From assembly GCF_000349565.1 (NCBI RefSeq), contig NZ_KB714609.1, forward strand, positions 65,622-128,653: DNA of 63,032 bases. The letters are read 5' to 3'. This stretch comes from Curtobacterium flaccumfaciens UCD-AKU (GTDB lineage Bacteria; Actinomycetota; Actinomycetes; Actinomycetales; Microbacteriaceae). This document shows positions 17,319-24,380 of this stretch, piece after piece (position 1 is the first letter of the stretch; every line of letters begins with the position of its first letter). The notes beneath the pieces were generated by a model. The model was not told where the DNA came from. It was given only the letters and a program-made list of their open reading frames with translations, and did no database searches. Position numbers and translations under genes: made by a program.

Positions 17319-17335
17319 TTCTACAAAACGTAGAA
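17319..17335. promoter_or_regulatory. Operator 1 of the copper regulon (before HMA-copA operon)
   Basis: TTCTAC-AAAAC-GTAGAA is a perfect dyad with a 5-nt spacer. It overlaps the minus-strand -10 box TAGAAT (17323-17318) of the HMA gene. Two matching sites occur at 18593 and 18616 around the BlaI-type gene. Confidence 0.8.
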
Positions 17336-17352
17336 CGGGATGCGAGTCGAGG

Positions 17353-18165
17353 TCAGCGGGACTGCAGGACCGGGGCCGGGTGGCGGCGGTGCGGCCAGCT
17401 CTTCACCGGCGAAGCGGCGAGACGTGCGGCGCGGAGCTCGAGGCCCGGGCTCGGGTCGATCCGGTTCATCAGCGTCAGTGCATTGCAGACGGTCGCAGGT
17501 CCGCAGATGCGGGCGGCGGTGTCGTCTGCGACGAGTTCGATCAGCAGCGCGACCGTTCGACGGAACTCCCGGGCAGTCCGGAGTCGTGGGAACGCGGCAG
17601 CGTTCAGCGCAGCGACGCGGCCGATGAGGTCATGCCGGCCGAGCACGTGCGCACGTTCGTGCTCGACGACGGCGCGGACACAGGCAGGGGGCATCGCGTT
17701 CTCGACTCCGGTCGAGATCAGCACGCGCCCGTCAGCGGTGGAGCAGGCGATCGGATCCGACGTGTGCAGGTACGCGATCTCGTGCCCGCCGATGTGCTCG
17801 GTCCGCACGGTGGAACGGGCGACGAGCAGCGTCACCGCGACGTCGGTGCGGCGCTTCGCGGCCGAGATCGGTTCTGCGTTCGCGGCGAGGAGCGCGGCGA
17901 CACCACCGGCGACGCCGAGCCCGCACCAGGCGAAGAGGCCGGCGGCGGGAGCGCCGATCCCGTGCGCGTGCGCATTCGTTGCGACGACGACCGACGCGAT
18001 CCCCACGCTCAGCAGCAGCGAGCTCGCGGCGACCGTCAACGCTCCGAGCCAGAGGTGGAGCGCGACCTGCGGACGGTGCAGCCACCAGGTGCCACGAGTG
18101 AGGATGCTCGGAGCCAGCACGGTGACGACAACCGCGAGGGCCACGAGGCCGAGGACGGCGATCAC
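17353..18165 (-). CDS. M56-family (BlaR1-like) membrane peptidase
   Basis: 270 residues. Four predicted membrane helices, a cytoplasmic zinc-protease motif HERAH at 169-173 (VVEHERAHVLGRHD), and a downstream Glu (LIELVADDTAA) that would be the third zinc ligand. BlaR1/MecR1 proteins sense a signal and inactivate the paired BlaI-type repressor. This one lacks the large extracellular penicillin-binding sensor, so it is a short form; copper or envelope stress as signal is inference from context. GTG 18165 follows the BlaI stop by 16 nt with GGAGGA 9 nt upstream. Confidence 0.86.
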   Translation of the reverse strand: MIAVLGLVALAVVVTVLAPSILTRGTWWLHRPQVALHLWLGALTVAASSLLLSVGIASVVVATNAHAHGIGAPAAGLFAWCGLGVAGGVAALLAANAEPISAAKRRTDVAVTLLVARSTVRTEHIGGHEIAYLHTSDPIACSTADGRVLISTGVENAMPPACVRAVVEHERAHVLGRHDLIGRVAALNAAAFPRLRTAREFRRTVALLIELVADDTAARICGPATVCNALTLMNRIDPSPGLELRAARLAASPVKSWPHRRHPAPVLQSR

Positions 18166-18181
18166 AGCACCGATCCTCCCG

Positions 18182-18559
18182 TCACGCGCCCGTGCGGTCG
18201 ATGCCGGCTCCGCCGAGGGCGGCACGCAGCACGTCCAGGTCATCCGCGCCGAGCGAACCGGTGAAGCGCTGCAGGACCGCGGTGCGATCAGTCGACCGAC
18301 CGAGCACCTCCGTCATCGAATCAGCGGCCTCGGCAGGGTCCGCCTTCGTCGCCCGGTAGGCCTTCGATGCCGGGTCCCGCTCGACGAGCCCCTTCCGCTC
18401 CAGCCTGGCGAGGACGGTCAACACCGTCGTGGAGGCCAGCGGGCCGACCTCTGCTGCGAGCGCATCGTGCACCTGCCGGCCGGTGTGCGCCGCATCCTGC
18501 GCCCAGAGCAGCTGCAGCACACCCGCCTCGAGGGACCCGTGCGCACGACGCGGACTCAT
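18182..18559 (-). CDS. BlaI/MecI/CopY-family repressor
   Basis: 125 residues: winged helix HGSLEAGVLQLLWAQDAAHTGRQV, STTVLTVLARLERKGLVER and the wing SKAYRATK, then a C-terminal dimerization helix with DDLDVLRAAL. Family members bind dyads of the TACA/TGTA or CTAC/GTAG kind and are released by proteolysis or metal binding. Three such dyads flank this gene and the copper operon. There is no CopY-type CxCx4CxC tail, so direct Cu(I) sensing is not evident and the adjacent M56 peptidase may do the releasing. ATG 18559 overlaps the stop of a 9-codon leader ORF. Confidence 0.9.
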   Translation of the reverse strand: MSPRRAHGSLEAGVLQLLWAQDAAHTGRQVHDALAAEVGPLASTTVLTVLARLERKGLVERDPASKAYRATKADPAEAADSMTEVLGRSTDRTAVLQRFTGSLGADDLDVLRAALGGAGIDRTGA

Positions 18560-18585
18560 CCGCGCGCCCCGAACTCATCGACCAT
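18556..18585 (-). CDS. Possible 9-codon leader ORF coupled to the BlaI-type gene
   Basis: ATG 18585 opens the frame MVDEFGARG and stops at TGA 18558-18556, which overlaps the repressor ATG (ATGA). A TAGAAT -10 box lies 6 nt before this ATG, so a leaderless message would start exactly here. The repressor start itself has only a weak GC-rich ribosome site. The layout suggests that ribosomes load on the leader and re-initiate. It could also be chance. Confidence 0.4.
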   Translation of the reverse strand: MVDEFGARG

Positions 18586-18592
18586 GCGCCGA

Positions 18593-18609
18593 TTCTACAT
18601 ACAGTAGAA
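18593..18609. promoter_or_regulatory. Operator 2 of the copper regulon (before BlaI-type gene)
   Basis: TTCTAC-ATACA-GTAGAA, same arms and spacer length as operator 1. The minus-strand -10 TAGAAT (18597-18592) of the repressor leader lies in it, implying autoregulation. Confidence 0.8.
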
Positions 18610-18615
18610 ACTGGC

Positions 18616-18632
18616 TTCTACAACTTGTAGAG
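18616..18632. promoter_or_regulatory. Operator 3 of the copper regulon (before DUF5134 gene)
   Basis: TTCTAC-AACTT-GTAGAG, one mismatch from the perfect dyad, 23 bp from operator 2 centre to centre. A plus-strand -10 candidate TAGAGT (18628-18633) overlaps it, so the DUF5134-PepSY unit should be repressed with the copper operon. Confidence 0.7.
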
Positions 18633-18670
18633 TGGCGCCGCCACCCGCCGCGATGAAAGGTCCACCCCTC

Positions 18671-19291
18671 GTGTCACACAGCCTGCCGCTGTCCGTCCTC
18701 CTCACGGTGCTGTTCGCCGTGACGGCAGTCGGGTACCTCGGCTTCGCCTTCCGCCCCGGCAGCAGCGGTGTCGCACGGGTCAGTGACGTCTTCCACGTGC
18801 TGATGAGCGTCGCGATGCTGGCGATGCCGTGGGCCTGGGGGATGACCCTCGCGCCGCCGACGCTGCAGATCCTCGTGTTCGGCCTCGCGACGTCGTTCTA
18901 CCTCGTCCTCACGCTCGGCAGCAGCCGGTACGGCAGCCACGAGCACCACGGACCCGGCGGCTCCGGGCGACTGGTGCTGGGCTACCACGTGGTGATGATG
19001 GCGGCGATGACCCTCATGGGCGTGATGATGCTGCCCATGGCCGGCGGGGCTCCGATGTCGATGCCGGAGATGGACATGACCGGCAGCGGCCACAGCATGC
19101 ACACCTCCTGGTCGGGATGGACACCGGTCTCGTGGGTCCTCGTCGTCGTGTTCGCGATCGCGACCGTCTGGATGCTGGTGCGGCTGATCGCGTCAGCGTG
19201 TGTCCGCCAACACCCCCTCGCACGCCTCGACGGCGTGCTCTTGCTGCTGATGAGTGCCGGGATGGCACTCGCGTCCATCCCCACGAGCTGA
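18671..19291 (+). CDS. DUF5134 membrane protein, Met/His-rich
   Basis: 206 residues with five to six membrane helices. A central loop is crowded with Met and His (HEHHGPGG near residue 93; MPEMDMTGSGHSMH near 140-153), likely a copper-binding stretch. DUF5134 proteins are common beside actinobacterial copper genes but lack an assigned reaction. GTG 18671 is chosen because GAAAGG lies 10 nt before it; a GTG at 18632 overlaps the -10 box and an ATG at 18653 has no site. It is followed 13 bp later by the PepSY gene and controlled by operator 3. Confidence 0.75.
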   Translation: MSHSLPLSVLLTVLFAVTAVGYLGFAFRPGSSGVARVSDVFHVLMSVAMLAMPWAWGMTLAPPTLQILVFGLATSFYLVLTLGSSRYGSHEHHGPGGSGRLVLGYHVVMMAAMTLMGVMMLPMAGGAPMSMPEMDMTGSGHSMHTSWSGWTPVSWVLVVVFAIATVWMLVRLIASACVRQHPLARLDGVLLLLMSAGMALASIPTS

Positions 19292-19304
19292 GGAACACCG
19301 CACC

Positions 19305-20777
19305 ATGACCGCAACCGCCGATCGGGACACCACTGCGCCCGCGTCCGCGCCGTCGACGGCGCAGCCGCGCCGGAACCCACAGCGGGGCTGGTTCGGACCG
19401 TTGTTGCTGCGCCTGCACTTCTCTGCCGGGCTGTTCGTCGGACCGTTCATCCTCATCGCCGCGCTCTCCGGCGCCGTGTACGCGCTCGGTCCGACGATCG
19501 AGCAGGGCATCTACCGACACGAGCTCACCGCACCCTCGACCGCTGCCGCGAAGCCGCTGGCAGACCAGATCGACGCCGCGCAGGCCTACATCCAACGGCA
19601 CCACCCCGAAGACACCCTCGCCGCCGTCCGCCCGGCACCTGCGCCGGGTGCCACGACGCGGGTGATGTACGCCGAGGCTGGGCTGATGGACTCGCAGAAC
19701 CGTGCGGTGTTCGTCGATCCCGGCACCGCCGAGGTCCGCGGTGACCTCCTGGTGTACGGCACCTCCGGGGCGTTGCCGTTCCGCACCTGGGTGGACACGT
19801 TCCACCGGTCGCTGTTCCTCGGCGACGTCGGCCGCCTCTACAGCGAGACCGCGGCGTCGTGGCTCGGCGTCGTCGCCCTCGCCGGTCTCGGCCTGTGGGT
19901 GATCCGGATCCGGAAGACGCGCGCCAAGCGCGACCTGGTCCGCCCCGCACGTGGTGTCCGCGGCTACCGGCGGGTCTTCTCCTGGCATGCCTCCACCGGG
20001 GTGTGGCTGCTCCTGGGCGCGTTGTTCCTGTCGGCGACGGGCATCACCTGGTCCCAGTACGGCGGTGGCAACGTCGACCAGCTCCGCTCCGCTCTCAGCT
20101 GGGGCACACCCGCACTGACCACCTCCCTCTCCGACACCGGCACGGCGGCTGGTGGCGGTGAGCACGCCGCCCACCACGGCGGCTCCGCCGCATCGACCGA
20201 TGCGGGACCGGCAGCCGTCACCCCGGTGCTGTTCGATCGAGTCCTGGCCGCTGCGAAGGCTGCGAACATCCACGCGTCCGAACTGCAGATCACCCCGCCG
20301 GCGACGGCGGATCAGGCGTGGACGGTCGCGGAGATCAAGCGGTCCTACCCCACCGCGGTGAACTCCGTCGCGATCGACCCGCGGGACATGAGCGTGGTGT
20401 CCGAGACGAACTTCGACACCTTCTCCCTCCCCGCCAAACTCACCCGGTGGGGCATCGACACGCACATGGGCACGATGTGGGGGTTGCCGAACCAGATCCT
20501 GCTGTTCGTCACGGCGCTCGGGATCGCCGCGATGGTCGTCTTCGGCTACGTGATGTGGTGGCAGCGCCGCCCCATCGGGAAGCGCGTCGGGAACGCCCCG
20601 GCCGCGGGTGCCCTGAACCGGGCGCCGTGGTGGGGGTCCGGGCTCGTCGCGGTCGGCGCGATCGTCATCGGCGCGTTCCTGCCCGCGCTCGGTGTCACCC
20701 TGCTCGCGTTCGTCGTCATCGACGTCCTCATCACCAACCGCTCGGCCCCGCCCACCCCTGCGGCACCCGGCGAGTAG
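19305..20777 (+). CDS. PepSY-associated transmembrane protein
   Basis: 490 residues. Four main membrane helices typical of PepSY_TM proteins: one near 40-62, a central pair around 180-240, and one or two at the C-terminus, with HFSAGLFVGP and FSWHASTGVW carrying conserved His residues. A His-rich insert GGGEHAAHHGG lies near residue 285. Relatives are linked to iron or copper reduction or to siderophore uptake at the membrane. Start ATG 19305 has GAGG about 12 nt upstream. It shares a transcript with the Met/His-rich DUF5134 protein, so a metal role is likely though not proven. Confidence 0.8.
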   Translation: MTATADRDTTAPASAPSTAQPRRNPQRGWFGPLLLRLHFSAGLFVGPFILIAALSGAVYALGPTIEQGIYRHELTAPSTAAAKPLADQIDAAQAYIQRHHPEDTLAAVRPAPAPGATTRVMYAEAGLMDSQNRAVFVDPGTAEVRGDLLVYGTSGALPFRTWVDTFHRSLFLGDVGRLYSETAASWLGVVALAGLGLWVIRIRKTRAKRDLVRPARGVRGYRRVFSWHASTGVWLLLGALFLSATGITWSQYGGGNVDQLRSALSWGTPALTTSLSDTGTAAGGGEHAAHHGGSAASTDAGPAAVTPVLFDRVLAAAKAANIHASELQITPPATADQAWTVAEIKRSYPTAVNSVAIDPRDMSVVSETNFDTFSLPAKLTRWGIDTHMGTMWGLPNQILLFVTALGIAAMVVFGYVMWWQRRPIGKRVGNAPAAGALNRAPWWGSGLVAVGAIVIGAFLPALGVTLLAFVVIDVLITNRSAPPTPAAPGE

Positions 20778-20798
20778 GACCGCTCGTGCAGAGCGGTC
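20778..20798 (+). terminator. Hairpin after the PepSY gene
   Basis: GACCGCTC-GTGCA-GAGCGGTC, a perfect 8-bp stem beginning one base after the PepSY TAG. No T-run follows. Confidence 0.55.
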
Positions 20799-20837
20799 GC
20801 ACCTGCCCGGTACCGGGTCCGGGCACGACCGTCACCC

Positions 20838-20854
20838 GGCACGGATCCCGTGCC
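20838..20854 (-). terminator. Hairpin after the esterase gene
   Basis: GGCACG-GATCC-CGTGCC, a 6-bp stem 5 bp beyond the esterase stop on the minus strand. Confidence 0.45.
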
Positions 20855-20858
20855 GACG

Positions 20859-22139
20859 TCAGTGGAGCGCTGTGGAGAGCACGTCTGCCAGGTGGGGCAG
20901 GTCCGTCCGGAACGACCACTGCACGGTGTTCCAGTCGTGCCCGCTCCCCGGGGCGAACCCGACGCTGGTGTCCGCGCCCGCTGCCCGTGCAGCGTCGGCG
21001 AGGACGCGGGCGTTGCGGCTGAACGCCCCGTCCGCCGACCCCGCGGTGAACCAGAACGCGCGCCCGTGCAGGTCGTCCGCCCGCATCTGCGCGATCGGAC
21101 CGGCGGCCTTCCACGCGCTGACCGACCCGCCGAACGCCCGGTCGGCGCTGTGCTGCGGGTTCCGGTCGATGGGCTGCAACTCGCTGGAGACCGCGAGCAC
21201 GGCCCCGAACCGGTCGGGGTGCGCGGTGGCGAACTGCATCGCGCACGTCGCCCCCTGCGAGAACCCGGTGAGGCCCCACGCACGGCGGTCCGGGGTCACC
21301 GGGAGGTGCGCCGTCAGCCAGCGCGGCACGTCCTCGGTGACGTAGGTCGCTGCGTTCCCGAGGTCCGAGTCGACGCACATCGTGTTCAGGCCGGGCGAGG
21401 AGAGCTGGTCGACGGAGACGACGATCGGCGCGCGGCCGTGGTGCGCTGCGGCGTAGCCGTCGAGTGCGCTGCCCATCCGGCCTGCGGTGAACAGGTCGCT
21501 CGGAGCGCCCGGTTGGCCGGAGAAGGCGAGGACGACGGGCAGGGGCGACGGATCCCTGACCAGGGCGGCGGGCGGGAGGTAGACGACGGCGGGTCGAGCG
21601 GGGAACCCCGATCGCTCCCCGGGGATCTCGACGGTGCGGACCTCGCCGGTCGTGGGCATCGTGGCGGCTGGGGCAGCGGCGAGGTCGAGCTCCGGGAAGG
21701 GGTCCGTCTGCACGACGGTGCGGAGCGTCGGGTACATCGCGAACTCGACGTTCACGCCGAGGGCGGACGACAGCAGTGCGGTCGGGAGCAGCAGGACGGC
21801 GAGGGCCCGACGCCAGCGGCCGCCCTGCACCAGGCCGACGACGACCGAGGCCAGCGCAGCGGCGGCCACGACGAACCACAGCCGCGTCACGGGACTCATC
21901 GCGACCCCGAACAGGTTCACCAGGTCGCTGAGGACCCAGCAGACGATGAGCACCACGACGGCCGCGGCCGCGGCGACGCCCGCCCGGACTCCGGCCCGAC
22001 GCCACGCGACACGGGATCGCCAGCCGCCGACCGCGGGGAGCAGGACGACGACGCTGAGCAGTGCGAACGCCACGTCCAGCGGGACGAGCAGCGTCGGAGC
22101 CTGCAGCTGGGTGGCGAGCAACCGGTCGGCCGGGCTCAC
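20859..22139 (-). CDS. Membrane-anchored alpha/beta-hydrolase, esterase D/antigen-85-like
   Basis: 426 residues. Three to four membrane helices (about 17-130) are followed by an extracytoplasmic esterase domain with nucleophile Ser294 in LTGFSQGATCA, an acidic residue further on, and a late catalytic His in GSGHDWNTVQW. The fold is that of the esterase/mycolyltransferase group, acting on the outside of the membrane; the substrate is not visible. GTG 22139 overlaps the DUF2156 stop (GTGA), so both are made together. A joint role in lipid or envelope modification fits that partner. Confidence 0.8.
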   Translation of the reverse strand: MSPADRLLATQLQAPTLLVPLDVAFALLSVVVLLPAVGGWRSRVAWRRAGVRAGVAAAAAVVVLIVCWVLSDLVNLFGVAMSPVTRLWFVVAAAALASVVVGLVQGGRWRRALAVLLLPTALLSSALGVNVEFAMYPTLRTVVQTDPFPELDLAAAPAATMPTTGEVRTVEIPGERSGFPARPAVVYLPPAALVRDPSPLPVVLAFSGQPGAPSDLFTAGRMGSALDGYAAAHHGRAPIVVSVDQLSSPGLNTMCVDSDLGNAATYVTEDVPRWLTAHLPVTPDRRAWGLTGFSQGATCAMQFATAHPDRFGAVLAVSSELQPIDRNPQHSADRAFGGSVSAWKAAGPIAQMRADDLHGRAFWFTAGSADGAFSRNARVLADAARAAGADTSVGFAPGSGHDWNTVQWSFRTDLPHLADVLSTALH

Positions 22140-24169
22140 CGCTTCGACACCGCCCGCGCGGGAGCGGGCTCGCGGACGGTCGAGCGGTGTGCCTGGCGCA
22201 GTGCCCAGAGGTGCTTCGGCCGGAGGCCTGGGACGTAGGCGCCGGCCAGGGCACGTGCGACCCGCGGCACGTGCAGCGGCGTCGGGACCACGATCCAGAG
22301 CGCCTCGTGCCGAGCGCCGAACTTCTCCTTGAAGCGCTGGAGCGACCGGAACCCGTACACCGGCTCGAGGAGTCGGGCGACGAGGACCGATCCGAGGGAC
22401 ACGAGGGACCGTGCGCCGTCGTGGGGTGCGAGCGGGGTGCCGGAGAGGCTGATCATCCGCAGGCCCGCGTCGCGTGCCCGGATCGCGGTCCGGGCGATGA
22501 GGAACTCCATGACCCCCGGCATGCCGTCCTCGCCACGGCGCATGACGTCGAGCGTGTAGCCGGCCAGTCCGCCGTGCTCGTACACGGGCAGCCAGCTCGT
22601 GACCGCGGTGACGTGTCCGTCGGCCGTCACCGCCAGCATGAGTCGGACGTCGGGGTCGTCGAGCTCGTGGAAGCCGCCGAGGGTGAACCCCATCTCCGGC
22701 AGCCTCCGGTCGGTCGCCCACCGCGTGCAGATCGCCTCGACCTCGGCACGTTGTGCGTCGGCGAGCGCGTCGAAGGTCGTCCACTCGTCGCGGACCCCCT
22801 CACGGTCGGCCCGGTTCGAGGCCGTCCGGAGGTCCTGCCGCTTCTTGCCGCGCAGGTCGAACGTGGCGACGTCCAGCACCGACTCGACCCCCACGGGCAG
22901 CGCGGTCCACCCCTCGGCGGCGAGGATCTGCCGCACCGGTTCGTGCACGCTCGTGAACGCGGGCACCCAGCCGTTCCGGTCGCAGAAGGCCGTGAACGCG
23001 GACACGACCTCGGCGCGGTCCGCCGCGCTGCACGCCGGGTCCGACACGGTGAGTGCCACGTCCCCACGGACCCGGTACGCCACGGCCCCACGCCCGTCCG
23101 GGTGCGTCCAGGTGGCGTTGCCGCGCCAGGTGCCCATGTGGCCGAGGGATCCGGCATCGCCGACGCGCAGCATGTCGACCAGGGCACCGCGGCCGTTGGT
23201 GGCGGCACGGAACCGCGAGCGGACGAGACGGCCGCGGAGCGCCAGGACCGTCAGCAGCACCATCGCCGGCACGAGCCACGCGCCGAGCAGCGTGACCTGC
23301 CACTCGATCGCGTCCAGCCCGAGTCCGCGCCACTGCACGGCGTCGTCGGTCATCGGTTCGATGAGGAACACGTCGGCGAGGACGGCGGTCAGCGTCACGA
23401 GCACGCCGACGGCGAGCACGATGCCCGTGCGCCGGCCACGCTGCACGAGCCAGGCGGACACCAGCAGGAGCAGCCCGACGATGACGACCGCACGGTCGCT
23501 CATGGCGTCGGCGAACACCGAGAGCACACCGTCCGGGTCCGGCACGACAGGGGTCACCAGGGTGCCCGCGCCGAGCGCGATGAGCGTCGCGACCACGCAG
23601 GTGCGTGCGCTGACCGTGTCACGCGCGGTCGGCGCGTCCGGACCGGAGGCCCGGCGCACCACGAACGAACCGGCTGCGGTGCCGAGCAGGGTCGCCAGGG
23701 CACGGGCGAGGTCCGACCCGTGGCCAGCGAAGAGCACGAGCGTGAGGACGACCGTCCAGAGCGCGGCTCGCGTGCGCCACCGGTGCTGCGCGGGCATCGC
23801 TGCCGACGCGGCACCGAGCAACGCGGCGGCGACGATCGACGGGGCGAAGAGCGGCTGTCCGACCGCGAGTTCAGCGTGTGCCTCGCCGAGCGCTGACCCG
23901 ATGCTGACGGTGAGCAGGGTTCCGAGGACGCCGAGCGCCGGCGCCACCACGCCGATCACCACTGTGCGGATGGATCCGAGGGACCGTTCGGCGAGCACCG
24001 TCGTCAACACCACGAGGACCACGGCGAGGCATGCCACGGGCGGGTGGTGCGGGAAGTCGGGTTCGGCGTGAGCGATCCGCGCGCTCACCAGGAGCACGGC
24101 CGTCGCTGCGGCCACGGAGACGGAGACGGGGAACCGGCGGAGTCGTCCGACGAGCGCTGCGGGTGTCAC
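22136..24169 (-). CDS. DUF2156 (MprF-like) membrane protein
   Basis: 677 residues. The first half (to about residue 330) holds ten or so membrane helices. The C-terminal half is a GNAT-like DUF2156 domain with GDAGSLGHMG, YRVRGDVALTVSDP, KKRQDLRTASNRADREG and FKEKFGARHEALW. This is the layout of MprF/LysX-type proteins that move an amino acid from charged tRNA to phospholipid, though many actinobacterial members are uncharacterised. Start GTG 24169 is tentative; ATG 24217, 16 codons upstream with GGAG at 12 nt, is the alternative. It is coupled to the downstream esterase. Confidence 0.82.
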   Translation of the reverse strand: MTPAALVGRLRRFPVSVSVAAATAVLLVSARIAHAEPDFPHHPPVACLAVVLVVLTTVLAERSLGSIRTVVIGVVAPALGVLGTLLTVSIGSALGEAHAELAVGQPLFAPSIVAAALLGAASAAMPAQHRWRTRAALWTVVLTLVLFAGHGSDLARALATLLGTAAGSFVVRRASGPDAPTARDTVSARTCVVATLIALGAGTLVTPVVPDPDGVLSVFADAMSDRAVVIVGLLLLVSAWLVQRGRRTGIVLAVGVLVTLTAVLADVFLIEPMTDDAVQWRGLGLDAIEWQVTLLGAWLVPAMVLLTVLALRGRLVRSRFRAATNGRGALVDMLRVGDAGSLGHMGTWRGNATWTHPDGRGAVAYRVRGDVALTVSDPACSAADRAEVVSAFTAFCDRNGWVPAFTSVHEPVRQILAAEGWTALPVGVESVLDVATFDLRGKKRQDLRTASNRADREGVRDEWTTFDALADAQRAEVEAICTRWATDRRLPEMGFTLGGFHELDDPDVRLMLAVTADGHVTAVTSWLPVYEHGGLAGYTLDVMRRGEDGMPGVMEFLIARTAIRARDAGLRMISLSGTPLAPHDGARSLVSLGSVLVARLLEPVYGFRSLQRFKEKFGARHEALWIVVPTPLHVPRVARALAGAYVPGLRPKHLWALRQAHRSTVREPAPARAVSKR

Positions 24170-24321
24170 GTGATCATTGCATCGGTCCTGCTCGCCCGTG
24201 TCATCAGTCGGCGGCATGAGCGCGGCGGCTCCCTGTCCTCCGAGAGGATGACCCGTGCGCCAGCTGACGTCGCGGCCGAGCCGCGGACCGGACCCGGCGG
24301 GGTCGTCGGTCGCACCGCGTA

Positions 24322-24367
24322 ACGGACGGGAGGCCCGGTACCAGCTGGTACCGGGCCTCCCGTCCGT
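24322..24367. terminator. 46-nt perfect palindrome, GGAGGC family terminator
   Basis: A perfect inverted repeat: left half ACGGACGGGAGGCCCGGTAC runs into CAGCTG and its exact complement follows to 24367. It lies 13 bp beyond the helicase stop. The symmetric centre means it can fold in RNA from either strand. The same left half recurs at 63015-63032. Confidence 0.8.
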
Positions 24368-24380
24368 CGTGTGGTCGCGA

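Noticed and set aside
18632..18634. GTG 18632 as the DUF5134 start
   Set aside because: It overlaps operator 3 and the likely -10 box; GTG 18671 has a ribosome site.
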